From: Magnetovibrio sp.
Lineage (GTDB): Bacteria > Pseudomonadota > Alphaproteobacteria > Rhodospirillales > Casp-alpha2
Assembly: GCA_002722175.1 (NCBI GenBank)
Contig: PBKU01000019.1
Location: forward strand, 1-64,000
Direction: 5' to 3'
Length of the DNA stretch: 64,000 nucleotides
The translations under genes were made by a program, and so were the position numbers. The notes under the pieces were generated by a model. That model was not told where the DNA came from, made no database searches, and worked only from the letters and a program-made list of their open reading frames with translations. Shown in pieces: positions 39,392-48,294 of this stretch (positions within the stretch are counted from its first letter, which is position 1; each line of letters opens with the position of its first letter).

Positions 39392-40120
39392 TTATGCACA
39401 TCCATTAAAACCCATCATTGATATCAACTCTTTTGACGTCATAACATGGCAGTAGATCATATTTATAATTTCTAATTCCTTATCGTGCAGCTCCATTGAC
39501 CCTGCTGCACAGCAATCTTCAAGAACAAGAACATTGAAGCTTTCGTCAGCAAGACTTCTCACTGTAGAAGAGACACACTGATCAGTAAAAATTCCACAAC
39601 ATATTACATTCTTGATACCGATATTCTGGAGAATTAGCCGCAGATTTGTTCCAGTTAAGGCCGAATCAGTTGTTTTTATCACACAAATCTCATCCTCCAT
39701 AGGCTGCAAAAAATCTACCAATTGTGATTGTGGTGAATTTTTTGGTAAGAGCAAATTGTTCCAACCTGGCATTTTTTGGCTTAACGAACGATCACGTCCG
39801 TCTCTTGTAAGGCATGCTATTCGAGCAAACATGCATTCCACTCCATGGGTCCGAAATAGGTCTAAAAGTTTTCTTATTCGTGGAATGACAAGTTCATGCA
39901 TTCGGTCGTGAAATGGAGTCCAGGCGTCATATCGCTGTCTCTCTTCAATCTCTACGCTTTCTCTATCTAACCGCTCCAGATAAGTATTCTGCACATCGAT
40001 AACGAGCAATGCCGTTTCTTCTGGGACCAAGTTAAAATCTTCGGGCTCTGGAGCGCCGTCATAATATATTGACCTATACTTTGTTTTCCAATTCACCCGA
40101 CAGACCCCGATACTGCGCAA
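39392..40120 (-). CDS. Isochorismatase-family amidohydrolase 1
   Basis: About 242 residues. The catalytic triad of the family is visible: Asp in LLVIDVQNTYL, Lys in VIKTTDSALTGTNL and Cys in GIFTDQCVSSTV. These cysteine hydrolases cleave C-N bonds in nicotinamide, N-carbamoylsarcosine, ureidoacrylate or biuret-like substrates. The start at 40120 is TTG without a clear ribosome-binding site; a GTG at 40096 is an alternative. It is the last of three consecutive family members, 91 bases after the second, downstream of the importer genes. Confidence 0.84.
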   Translation of the reverse strand: MRSIGVCRVNWKTKYRSIYYDGAPEPEDFNLVPEETALLVIDVQNTYLERLDRESVEIEERQRYDAWTPFHDRMHELVIPRIRKLLDLFRTHGVECMFARIACLTRDGRDRSLSQKMPGWNNLLLPKNSPQSQLVDFLQPMEDEICVIKTTDSALTGTNLRLILQNIGIKNVICCGIFTDQCVSSTVRSLADESFNVLVLEDCCAAGSMELHDKELEIINMIYCHVMTSKELISMMGFNGCA

Positions 40121-40211
40121 AAATCTAAATCTAATATCTTAAAAACCTTTTTCTAGTTTCAACATTTTATACATGGATAAAGCTAGAATTAATTATAATG
40201 AGTGCTAAATT

Positions 40212-40916
40212 TTAATCGTTCCGAAAATTGATGGTGTCCAGAAAATTTTTACAGTCACTCAATGAAACCACATCGCCAAACTTAGCGTCAATATCAAACA
40301 AATTCCAGTCGACTGCACCCGGGATGCGATCACCTATGCACTCTCGAACAGCAATCGGTCTAAATCCCTCAGCAAGCCCATCACAAATCGTTTCTCGAAC
40401 ACAGGCTGTTGCGGTAACACCGGTAACAAGAATTGTATCGATTCCTGCGGAACGCAAATAACCTGACAGATACGTGCCATGAAATGCGCTGGCCCCCTTT
40501 TTTATAAGAACATGCTCGCCATCACGGGGGGCTATTCGGGTGTCAATGGCCCAAAGCGATGTATCTTTCTGGTTGACCGCTTCAACTGGTATCTTGTTGT
40601 GCCACAACCCCATATCGGTGTGAGGGTCATTGCGATCAGTATTTTGGAAACACGTGGTGACATGAACAATCAGATGATTGTGTTCCCTGCACGATTTCAT
40701 TAATTCCTGGACTCCCGGAATTATTTGTTCATCAATATTTTCACACGTAAATGGATTACCTGGTCTGGTCCAGGCATTTGCCAAATCAACATTTATCAAT
40801 GCAGGCTTGCGCCCAAACCCTATTCGGCGCTGAAAACCCCTGTTCCGGTATATTTTTGTTGCCTCGCGAAATGCTTCTTGAAGTTTACCTTTCAGCTCGT
40901 CCAGTTCCTTATCCAT
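40212..40916 (-). CDS. Isochorismatase-family amidohydrolase 2 (N-carbamoylsarcosine amidase-like)
   Basis: About 234 residues from the ATG at 40916, which has GGAGGG six bases upstream. Catalytic Asp in ALINVDLANAWT, Lys in VLIKKGASAFHGT and Cys in GVTATACVRET. The N-terminal extension of about 40 residues before the first strand and the GVTATACVR form are those of N-carbamoylsarcosine amidohydrolases, which release ammonia, CO2 and sarcosine. With HyuA/HyuB encoded upstream in the same direction, an N-carbamoyl amino acid is the likely substrate. Confidence 0.83.
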   Translation of the reverse strand: MDKELDELKGKLQEAFREATKIYRNRGFQRRIGFGRKPALINVDLANAWTRPGNPFTCENIDEQIIPGVQELMKSCREHNHLIVHVTTCFQNTDRNDPHTDMGLWHNKIPVEAVNQKDTSLWAIDTRIAPRDGEHVLIKKGASAFHGTYLSGYLRSAGIDTILVTGVTATACVRETICDGLAEGFRPIAVRECIGDRIPGAVDWNLFDIDAKFGDVVSLSDCKNFLDTINFRND

Positions 40917-40971
40917 CAATCCCTCCAGCGCCAGTCTTTTCTTTACTCATTGAAAGATAGGTTTTTTTAAT

Positions 40972-41643
40972 TCAGTTATAGTTTGAGTTTTTCTTCCAAT
41001 GCTCATCGAGATATTTGAGAACAAGATCAACGTTCGATATATCTGCATAGCGACGCTCCACATCCCTCAAATTATCTTTATGCGGTTGTTCATTGTGGTC
41101 GCCAACACAGTCTTCAGGTACAATTGTTCGATAGCCGTGTTGGAAGCTATCTACAACAGACGCGCGCACACATCCCGATGTTACACATCCTGTAATGATT
41201 GTGGTGTCGATGCATTTACTTGTAAGCAATGTAATTAACGGTGTTTGAAAAAAAATTGACGGTCCACTTTTTATAATATTCGTATCATACTCTGGATCAT
41301 CAATTCTTGAATCCATGTCGCATTCGGGGTTTCCTATGATCAGATCTTGGCAGGCGGCTACTTTCCAATAAGGCAATTCTTTTCGGGAACCATAACCCAT
41401 AACACATTTTGCTACTAAAACATTTGCCTTTCTCGCGGCTACAAGAAGTTTTTGGGTATTCTTTAGAGCTCTTTCGATTAGAGGGGAACCACCCATTTGG
41501 AATCTGGGATCAGTGAAGGCGCGCTGAAAGTCGACCACTAAAACAGCTGGTGTCGTTCCGAACCCCACCTCAACTTTTCCGTAAGTAGAGTATTGTTTTA
41601 ATGAGTTATCTGCAATTTCACTCATCGCAAAGTTTCCCGACAA
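40972..41643 (-). CDS. Isochorismatase-family amidohydrolase 3 (N-carbamoylsarcosine amidase-like)
   Basis: About 223 residues. Asp in VLVVDFQRAFTD, Lys in NIIKSGPSIFFQT and Cys in GCVTSGCVRAS form the triad, and the core resembles N-carbamoylsarcosine amidohydrolase. The TTG start at 41643 has GAGGA eight bases upstream; an ATG at 41625 is the alternative. It lies 26 bases after the importer ATPase gene, so it is very probably co-transcribed with the Liv-type transporter. The substrate is inferred from context. Confidence 0.83.
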   Translation of the reverse strand: MSGNFAMSEIADNSLKQYSTYGKVEVGFGTTPAVLVVDFQRAFTDPRFQMGGSPLIERALKNTQKLLVAARKANVLVAKCVMGYGSRKELPYWKVAACQDLIIGNPECDMDSRIDDPEYDTNIIKSGPSIFFQTPLITLLTSKCIDTTIITGCVTSGCVRASVVDSFQHGYRTIVPEDCVGDHNEQPHKDNLRDVERRYADISNVDLVLKYLDEHWKKNSNYN

Positions 41644-41669
41644 GGTCTTTTCCTCGGAAAAGGCATAGC

Positions 41670-42389
41670 TTATAGATAGATCGTCCGAACAATCTCATCG
41701 TGATTGCCTTCTAATGATTTAACGAAACCGCCATCACTTACCATCCCATCGCGCAGAATAATGAATCGATCAGCCACCTTAAATGCAAGGGAAAGATTTT
41801 GCTCAACCATTAGCATTGTAGCCCCATCATCTTTCAAAGCTTGGACAATATCTCCAATTTCATTGATAAATTGTGGCGCTAAACCGCCTGATGGTTCATC
41901 AAGTAATAATAACTTGGGATTGGCCATTACAGCACGCCCAATAGCAACCATTTGCTGCTCTCCCCCTGACAACGACCGTGCCTGCTGGTTGCGTCTCTCA
42001 CTAAGGCGGGGAAAGTAATTGAAGACAACCTCAAGCCGCTGCTCGATTTCCTCCCGATTGCGAACTGCTGCCCCTAGACGAAGATTATGTTCAACAGTCA
42101 ATCCCGGAAATAAATCACGTGCCTGCGACACCTGGATGACACCCAACCGAAAAATCTTGTGTGCAGCAAGCTCTGTGATATCAGTACCATTAAAAACAAT
42201 TCTCCCCGACGAAGCTCCAACAAAGCCACTTATGGCATTGAGTGATGTAGACTTTCCACTTCCGTTTGCTCCAAGGACTGCCACCACCTCACGTTCTGAA
42301 ATATTATAATCAATGCCACGCAGAACCTCTTTCGTGCCATACGAAACATGCAGCCCACTTACACTCAACACTTCATTATGCGTGTCCAA
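41670..42389 (-). CDS. livF: Liv-type ABC importer ATPase 2 (LivF-like)
   Basis: About 239 residues from a TTG at 42389, chosen because GGAGG lies six bases upstream and the protein then begins MDTHNEVLSVSGLHVSYG; a longer frame to 42446 would overlap the previous gene by 71 bases. Walker A GANGSGKST, signature LSGGEQQMVAIGRA and Walker B LLLLDEPSGGLAP are intact. LivF-type ATPases pair with LivG to drive uptake of branched-chain amino acids, urea, amides or aromatic acids. The stop of the preceding ATPase gene overlaps by 14 bases. Confidence 0.9.
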   Translation of the reverse strand: MDTHNEVLSVSGLHVSYGTKEVLRGIDYNISEREVVAVLGANGSGKSTSLNAISGFVGASSGRIVFNGTDITELAAHKIFRLGVIQVSQARDLFPGLTVEHNLRLGAAVRNREEIEQRLEVVFNYFPRLSERRNQQARSLSGGEQQMVAIGRAVMANPKLLLLDEPSGGLAPQFINEIGDIVQALKDDGATMLMVEQNLSLAFKVADRFIILRDGMVSDGGFVKSLEGNHDEIVRTIYL

Positions 42390-43140
42390 GATACGCCTCC
42401 AAAACTTCACGGTTTTGCCGGACTTCTTCAGGTGTTCCTTCAGCAATCAACTCACCCGAGCTTAAAACAACAATTGTATCAGAACCAGACATCACCAGGT
42501 CGATAACATGTTCAATAAGCATGATCCCTATTCCTTCTTCTCCGGCAAGCCTCCGGATAATATCCATCATTCGATCACGCATCGGTGGAGAAAGACCTAC
42601 TACTGGCTCATCCAATAAAAGAAGTGGGGGCTCGGTCGCAAGCGTCCGAACGATCTCAACCATGCGTTGTTGGCCGCCAGAGAGGTCTTTCACAGGTTGT
42701 TCAGCAGCCGCCCCCAAGTCCATAAGGTCTAGTAATCGTTTAGCTCGCAGAATGCCTTCACGTTCTGCTTCACGGGCTTCGGCAAGACCAAGGACAATGC
42801 CAAAAAATCCACTTTCAATTTGGACATGCAGGCCCGCTAATACATTTTCCAGAGCTGACATTTCCGGAAAAAGCCCGCCCGTTTGAAATGTGCGACGCAC
42901 CCCCTTCACAGAAATATCATGAGGTGCTAGCCCGTGAAGCGGTTCCCCTTTGAAGAAAATCTGTCCCGCTGTCGAAGGTACGTAGCCCGATATGGCATTA
43001 AAAAGAGTGGTTTTTCCAGCACCATTAGGACCAATTACTGCACGCACTTCACCGGCAAACGAGTCAAACGTCACATCTGACAATGCCTTGAGGCCAGAAA
43101 AATTGACTGATAGCCCTTGCACTTTAAGCAGTGGTTCCAT
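42376..43140 (-). CDS. livG: Liv-type ABC importer ATPase 1 (LivG-like)
   Basis: 254 residues. Walker A GPNGAGKTT, the LivG-specific long insertion with RTFQTGGLFPEMSALENVLAGLH, signature LSGGQQRMVEIVRT, Walker B LLLLDEPVVGLSP, and the characteristic ending with VLSSGELIAEGTPEEVRQN followed by VLEAYLG. Acts with the LivF-like ATPase. It starts three bases after the permease stop on the same strand. Confidence 0.92.
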   Translation of the reverse strand: MEPLLKVQGLSVNFSGLKALSDVTFDSFAGEVRAVIGPNGAGKTTLFNAISGYVPSTAGQIFFKGEPLHGLAPHDISVKGVRRTFQTGGLFPEMSALENVLAGLHVQIESGFFGIVLGLAEAREAEREGILRAKRLLDLMDLGAAAEQPVKDLSGGQQRMVEIVRTLATEPPLLLLDEPVVGLSPPMRDRMMDIIRRLAGEEGIGIMLIEHVIDLVMSGSDTIVVLSSGELIAEGTPEEVRQNREVLEAYLGHA

Positions 43141-43143
43141 CGA

Positions 43144-44130
43144 TCAATCCCTATAGTACCGTTCTTTAAACGCAGGTGAAATGCGCCAAAGCAAACTGAC
43201 TATCCCCTTAGGTAAAAATAAAAGAACCAAAACAATTATAATCCCAAAAAACAATTCATCCATTCCAGGAAATTGGCGAAAATACTCAGGGAGCGTTGTT
43301 AAGGTAATCGCTCCAATCACACTTCCAACTATACTCCCTGTACCACCTACCAAGACCATTCCAAAATGGATAATTACCTCGGTCAGACCAAATGCCTCTG
43401 GCAGAACACGCTCCGTTAACACTGCAAACATTGCACCTGCAACACCCACTACGGATCCACTCCAGACGAAAGCTAGAACAATATAGCGAGCTGTGTGGAT
43501 TCCCAATGAAGCAGTCGTAGCCTCATTCTCTCGAATAGCTACGATCGCTCTACCTATTCTCGAACGCATCAGATTAGAGGTTGCCTTGACAAGTAAAACT
43601 GCCAGAAGAAGAAACACAAAGAATTTTGGCACTTCAGAATCAAGTGGTATTCCCAGAAAAAAGATATCATCTGGAATCCTAAGTCCATCACTTCCTTTTG
43701 TAACATCATCGCCATGAAGATACACCCACCGCATTAGTTCGCCGAAGGCCAGTGTGATAATCGCGAGATAATATAGCCTGATTCCCCGAAGGGCGGTGAC
43801 ACTTGCAAGGAACCCTGCCAATCCGCCAACAATGGCCGACATCAAGATAGAAAGAGTGTAAGGGACGCCCCCATACACCATTAAAATGGCAGAGGTATAG
43901 GCCCCAATTCCAAAAAAAGCCGTATTTGCAAAGGCTAGCTGACCCAAATTACCAATAATGATATTAAAGCCCACGGTTACAAGCGTATAGACTAAAATTG
44001 CATTAACTATCCACAGTAAATATTCATTGGCAACGAATGGAATTATTAAAGCAGCTACTGGCACAAGGTAATAAAACCACCTCAGCTGGTTGCTTGTAAT
44101 TAATGATGTATTGCCGTTCTTTTTTTCCAC
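43144..44130 (-). CDS. livM: Liv-type ABC importer permease 2 (LivM-like)
   Basis: 328 residues with about nine hydrophobic helices and the family landmarks GFNIIIGNLGQLAFANTAFFGIGAY, YYLAIITLAFGELMRW, IRENEATTASLGI (EAA-like loop) and VGGTGSIVGSVIGA. The start is GTG with GAGG eight bases upstream. It is paired with the LivH-like permease 11 bases upstream. Confidence 0.92.
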   Translation of the reverse strand: MEKKNGNTSLITSNQLRWFYYLVPVAALIIPFVANEYLLWIVNAILVYTLVTVGFNIIIGNLGQLAFANTAFFGIGAYTSAILMVYGGVPYTLSILMSAIVGGLAGFLASVTALRGIRLYYLAIITLAFGELMRWVYLHGDDVTKGSDGLRIPDDIFFLGIPLDSEVPKFFVFLLLAVLLVKATSNLMRSRIGRAIVAIRENEATTASLGIHTARYIVLAFVWSGSVVGVAGAMFAVLTERVLPEAFGLTEVIIHFGMVLVGGTGSIVGSVIGAITLTTLPEYFRQFPGMDELFFGIIIVLVLLFLPKGIVSLLWRISPAFKERYYRD

Positions 44131-44141
44131 ATTAATTCCTC

Positions 44142-45017
44142 TTAAACTCGAACCGTCACAGTTCGACCAAATAACCCGGCTGGCCGAATTACTAAAACTG
44201 CTACAATGATAAGATAGGCAGTAATATCCTGCAGAGATGAATTGATGTAGAAGCCAAACAATTGCTCGGCCACCCCCAATAAAAGGCCACCGACCACTGC
44301 CCCCCCGAGTGAGCCAAAGCCACCCAGGGTCATCGCTGCAAACCCGCGAATTAGAAATGTTGCGCCAAGGTCAGGGTGCAAAAGCGATATAGGCGCGATT
44401 AATATCCCTGCCAGTGCCCCCATAGCCAGACCAACCCCCCACATCGACTGGTGGAAGGCACGAACATTCACACCGATCAAGGTTGCGCCTCTTTCAGACT
44501 GGTATACAGCCTGAATAATTACGCCCGTCGTAGTCCTGTAGAATATGAAGAAAAAAATCAGTAAAAACACCGCAACAATCGCAGAAATAAATAATACGTC
44601 TCCGGTAACTACCAGGTTGCCAATGAAAAACGGTTCTATATCAAAAACTCTTGGCATCGGGAATACTTCACGTCCCCACAAAAATCTTGCTCCCCCCCTA
44701 AGTACATATCCGAGAGAGATACTCATCATGGCAAATCCTATGTGAGGTCCGGCCTTAATTGGATCGATAAACCCCCTGCTAACACCAAGGCCCATTCCCA
44801 GCATTATCAAAACTGCTGATATAGCAGCAAAAACATATGGTAATTCAACGTAAATTACCAAGACGTAGACAAAAAAAGCACCTGCCATAACAAAATCACC
44901 ATGGCCAAAATTGACGATAGTGGTAGCCCTGTACACGACCGTAAGGGAAAGTGCTATCAGAGCAAATATAGCCCCTTGAGACAGACCGCTGAGCGTTAGC
45001 TGAAGGAAGATATCCAT
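44142..45017 (-). CDS. livH: Liv-type ABC importer permease 1 (LivH-like)
   Basis: 291 residues, about eight membrane helices, with the LivH hallmarks GLSQGAIFALIALSLTVVYRATTIVNFGHGDFVM at the start, RGATLIGVN (EAA-like loop) and the final GGFGSLGGAVVGGLLLGVAEQL. An intergenic hairpin separates it from the binding-protein gene (45059-45089), which would allow the binding protein to be made in excess. Confidence 0.93.
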   Translation of the reverse strand: MDIFLQLTLSGLSQGAIFALIALSLTVVYRATTIVNFGHGDFVMAGAFFVYVLVIYVELPYVFAAISAVLIMLGMGLGVSRGFIDPIKAGPHIGFAMMSISLGYVLRGGARFLWGREVFPMPRVFDIEPFFIGNLVVTGDVLFISAIVAVFLLIFFFIFYRTTTGVIIQAVYQSERGATLIGVNVRAFHQSMWGVGLAMGALAGILIAPISLLHPDLGATFLIRGFAAMTLGGFGSLGGAVVGGLLLGVAEQLFGFYINSSLQDITAYLIIVAVLVIRPAGLFGRTVTVRV

Positions 45018-45058
45018 TAAACAACCAATATTATAACTCGCAAGACATCGCCTAGCCC

Positions 45059-45089
45059 TAGCCTCCCAATCTTTTGAATTAGGAGGTTA
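45059..45089 (-). promoter_or_regulatory. Intercistronic hairpin between the binding-protein and permease genes
   Basis: On the minus strand TAACCTCCTAAT pairs with ATTGGGAGGCTA around a seven-base loop, eleven of twelve positions pairing if one G-U pair is counted. There is no T-run, so it is not a full terminator. Hairpins at this place in binding-protein transporter operons often protect the upstream message and reduce read-through, giving more binding protein than permease. Confidence 0.5.
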
Positions 45090-45117
45090 GGCGCCAAGCC
45101 ACTAAACCCATATTAAA

Positions 45118-46311
45118 TTACCAGGGTTTACCCCATGAAGAAAGTACCGTTGGGTTGCCATCGACGAATCCGGCCACCGCTGACTTCTTACAACCATGGC
45201 GATCTGTCGCGGACCAGGTTATATCGCATGCAAGGATACCTGTGGAGAGACCTTTTATTTTATCGAGTTCCGCTATAAATTTAGAGCGTGTTAGGTCGGG
45301 ACCAACGTTTTGCAGGGCTTTGACTGCGGCAACCCCGCTAGCCATAGACACAGCACTAAATCCAGTTATAGTCTCATCCGGATTGTATTTAAGAATGATA
45401 TCATTCCATTTTTTCATCTTAGGTCCATCAACCTTGTCAACAAAAGCATGTAAGACATAATAATCTTTCACGGCATCTTTATCGCCCAGTCTTTCCAGCG
45501 TGTTCTCAAGGTCTGTGCCTGCAGTTCCCATAACCGGTATTCTAAGGCCATATTTTTTTGCATCACGAAGGAAAATAACTGTTTCCGCTTCATACAAACA
45601 ACCCAGAATAAAGTCCGGCTTTGCGCCTTTAAGTTTAAGCACTTGAGCTGTAGCATCAGTCTGACCGCGTTCAAGGGCTTGCTCTAAGACAATTTCGCCA
45701 CCCGTTGCTTTAATTACCTTTATTGCAGGATCACAATACGCCTTAGCCCAGTCATTTGTATGGGTAATCATGGCAATACGTTTTGCGCCAGGCTTGCTCA
45801 TAACAAATTCGCCCATCGTCGAACCATAGGCAGGTCCTGCTGGGACACCATGATAAATGCTCTTTTTTTCATTCACAGGCATTGTTATCTTTGGATTTAC
45901 AGCGTGGGCTATGATCCATGGAATGCCTGTTGGCGACACCGTTGGCTTGACAGCCATCGCAACAGCACTGCAGGAATTCCCATGCAAATAAAACACCTTG
46001 TCCTGATGAACAAGTTTTTTTGCAGCTGCTATCCCTTTTGCGGGAGCACAAGCAGTATCTTCCGGGAACATCTCAAATTTACGCCCATGAATTCCACCTT
46101 GGTCGTTAATATGCTTGAAATATGCCATGAGCCCAATCTGGGTTTTACTATAACTTGATGCATTACCCGTAAACGGACCCATCACGCCAACTTTAATTGC
46201 CTTATCAGTTAATCCTGTTGTTTCCCAGTCTTCCGCTTTAACGGTATTTCCAATTAATAGCACGCCTAAGGCCATCGCCCCGAACATACACTTTATAAGA
46301 AAACTTTTCAT
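45118..46311 (-). CDS. Periplasmic substrate-binding protein of the Liv-type importer
   Basis: 397 residues. A signal peptide (about 1-26, ending VKA-ED) precedes a type I periplasmic binding fold of the Leu/Ile/Val family: IKVGVMGPFTGNASSYSK, FKHINDQGGIHGRKFEM, YLHGNSCSAVAMAVKP, and PVMGTAGTDLENTL. It delivers the solute to the LivHMGF complex. These proteins also bind amides, urea, aromatic acids and other small molecules, so the Liv name does not fix the ligand. Neighbouring HyuAB and N-carbamoyl hydrolase genes suggest a hydantoin-like or carbamoyl compound. AGGAG lies six bases before the ATG. Confidence 0.92.
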   Translation of the reverse strand: MKSFLIKCMFGAMALGVLLIGNTVKAEDWETTGLTDKAIKVGVMGPFTGNASSYSKTQIGLMAYFKHINDQGGIHGRKFEMFPEDTACAPAKGIAAAKKLVHQDKVFYLHGNSCSAVAMAVKPTVSPTGIPWIIAHAVNPKITMPVNEKKSIYHGVPAGPAYGSTMGEFVMSKPGAKRIAMITHTNDWAKAYCDPAIKVIKATGGEIVLEQALERGQTDATAQVLKLKGAKPDFILGCLYEAETVIFLRDAKKYGLRIPVMGTAGTDLENTLERLGDKDAVKDYYVLHAFVDKVDGPKMKKWNDIILKYNPDETITGFSAVSMASGVAAVKALQNVGPDLTRSKFIAELDKIKGLSTGILACDITWSATDRHGCKKSAVAGFVDGNPTVLSSWGKPW

Positions 46312-46563
46312 TGCTCTCCTCCTCTTGCAATACTTCCTTTGATGGTAAAGTCATATCATTATAACTTATTTATTATATTACTTCCCCAGAAAACTAGAGT
46401 AGTAGACTCTCCGACACTATGCTCCTACCAAGATTACCTTCTTGTCAATGTAAATAAACAGAATTTTGAAAAAAGCACGATACATTCTTATCTTTAATCT
46501 CTCTACTCTAGCACATATTCTTGTATCTTTTACCCAAATCTCCATGAAACCCAAAGGCCAATA

Positions 46564-48294
46564 TTATAGAGATTCATTCATTTTTTCATTGAGTTCATAT
46601 TCATAAATCTCTCGAGCAGCTTGTCTGTTAATTTTTTTATCACGGATGTCCTTCAAAATTTGGTCAACTGACCGTTCTTGCGGAGCTCCGTATCCACCGC
46701 CACCGGCAGTTTCTATTATGATCCGATCACCCTTCTTCAGTTCCGTCACTAGTTTTGAAGGTATAATTTCGTCAGTTCCATCAAAACGAATAACTCTGGA
46801 GTGAGACCTTGCACCATCTAACCCCCCATTGTAACCTCGTGCCGCACAATAATGGCGTTCCCCGCGATGGGTAAATTTGATCTCACCTTCCAAAATCTCA
46901 TATTCCCTGAAAACTCCTAGACCGCCCCGATAACGCCCACAGCCACCAGAGTTTTGACGCAAACCAAAGCTGTTAATGCGGATTGGGACCTCTAGCTCTA
47001 AAGCCTCGATTGGGAGATTCATGCAATTTGATGCGTCAGTTTCAATAACATCTACACCGTCAGAATCAATTGCCGCGCCGCTGCCACTAGCAATAAGTTC
47101 CCCTACAACAAAATGCTGACCATCTGGGCGATAGCCGCCAAACTGAAGAATAAGCATTTCACTTGCTGAATCCGCTGTCACTTTATGTGGCAACTTCTCA
47201 CGAAAAGCACTTACCATACATCCGGCTATTCTTTTAATAGTAGATGTCCGAGCATTAACGGGTGCCGGCTCCTTAGGATTTACAATAGAACCTTCTGGCA
47301 ATTCCAGGCTTATAGGCCGGAAACAGCCACCATTTGTTGGAATTTCCGAACCCGTCAAGACACGTATGGCGAAACATGCTGCCGATAAGGAACCTGATGG
47401 GACACAGTTAAATGGGCCTTTTACTTGATCGCTCGTATCACCAAAATTAAAACTGATGTTGCCTTTTTCAACTATTGCTTTAACAGCAATTTTTATTTTC
47501 TTGTCAAGAACAACACCGTCGTTATCGAGATAATCTTCATAGCGGTATACTCCATCAGGGATCTTCATGAGAGCTTCACGAGTCATTGATTCAGACCTAT
47601 CAAGAAGCAATTCAAAAACCTCCAGTAAAAATTTTGCTTTATATGCCTCACACAATTCTGATAATCGTCTCTTTCCGACAGTACAAGAAGCTATTTGTGA
47701 GTTAAGGTCGCCTAAAAAAATGTCTGGAAGACGAACATTTAATTTCAAAAGCTCCAAAACATTCTGGTCAAATTCGCCTGCAACACAGATTTTTATTGGC
47801 GGAATTCTTATTCCTTCCTGAAAGATCTCAGTAGCATTTGTTGGAACAGAACCAGGCGTCATACCCCCAACATCCTGATGGTGGACCATCGTTGCACTGA
47901 AACCTAAGGGCTGCCCATTCCAGAAAACAGGCATTATTATTGCAATATCAGGTAAATGTGTGCCCCCAAGGTACGGATCATTCATGATGAAAATATCCCC
48001 ATCACACATCGTTGCGACAGAATACCGTTTCAGAATTTCTTGGACAATTGGTATCAACGTTCCTAGGTGAATAGGTATAGAAATAGACTGTGACAAGGTC
48101 TCACCATTAAGTGTAAACAGGCTTGCTGACGCATCTAGCCCTTCCTTGACTATCGGGGAAAAAGCACTCCGCAGCAGAGAATGCTGCATTTCATTTGCAA
48201 TGCCTTCGAGTTTGTTTCTTAATACTTCCACAGTAATCGGGTCAAAAGAATCTAATTTGTTTTTCTTGTTATTTTTTTTCGCTTCTCTGTTCAT
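46564..48294 (-). CDS. hyuB: HyuB, hydantoinase/oxoprolinase B subunit
   Basis: 576 residues, typical HyuB length. It opens with FDPITVEVLRNKLEGIANEMQHSLLRSAFSPIVKEGLD, and contains [40 protein letters not shown] and a final ETAGGGGYGAP. With HyuA it performs ATP-dependent ring opening of hydantoins, N-methylhydantoin, 5-oxoproline or caprolactam-like lactams. The ATG overlaps the hyuA stop by four bases (ATGA), so stoichiometric translation is likely. Confidence 0.9.
   Translation of the reverse strand: MNREAKKNNKKNKLDSFDPITVEVLRNKLEGIANEMQHSLLRSAFSPIVKEGLDASASLFTLNGETLSQSISIPIHLGTLIPIVQEILKRYSVATMCDGDIFIMNDPYLGGTHLPDIAIIMPVFWNGQPLGFSATMVHHQDVGGMTPGSVPTNATEIFQEGIRIPPIKICVAGEFDQNVLELLKLNVRLPDIFLGDLNSQIASCTVGKRRLSELCEAYKAKFLLEVFELLLDRSESMTREALMKIPDGVYRYEDYLDNDGVVLDKKIKIAVKAIVEKGNISFNFGDTSDQVKGPFNCVPSGSLSAACFAIRVLTGSEIPTNGGCFRPISLELPEGSIVNPKEPAPVNARTSTIKRIAGCMVSAFREKLPHKVTADSASEMLILQFGGYRPDGQHFVVGELIASGSGAAIDSDGVDVIETDASNCMNLPIEALELEVPIRINSFGLRQNSGGCGRYRGGLGVFREYEILEGEIKFTHRGERHYCAARGYNGGLDGARSHSRVIRFDGTDEIIPSKLVTELKKGDRIIIETAGGGGYGAPQERSVDQILKDIRDKKINRQAAREIYEYELNEKMNESL

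Noticed and set aside
41670-46311. Plain branched-chain amino acid transporter
   Set aside because: Family identity is sound, but this class transports many small molecules, and co-directional hydantoinase and carbamoyl hydrolase genes argue for another ligand.
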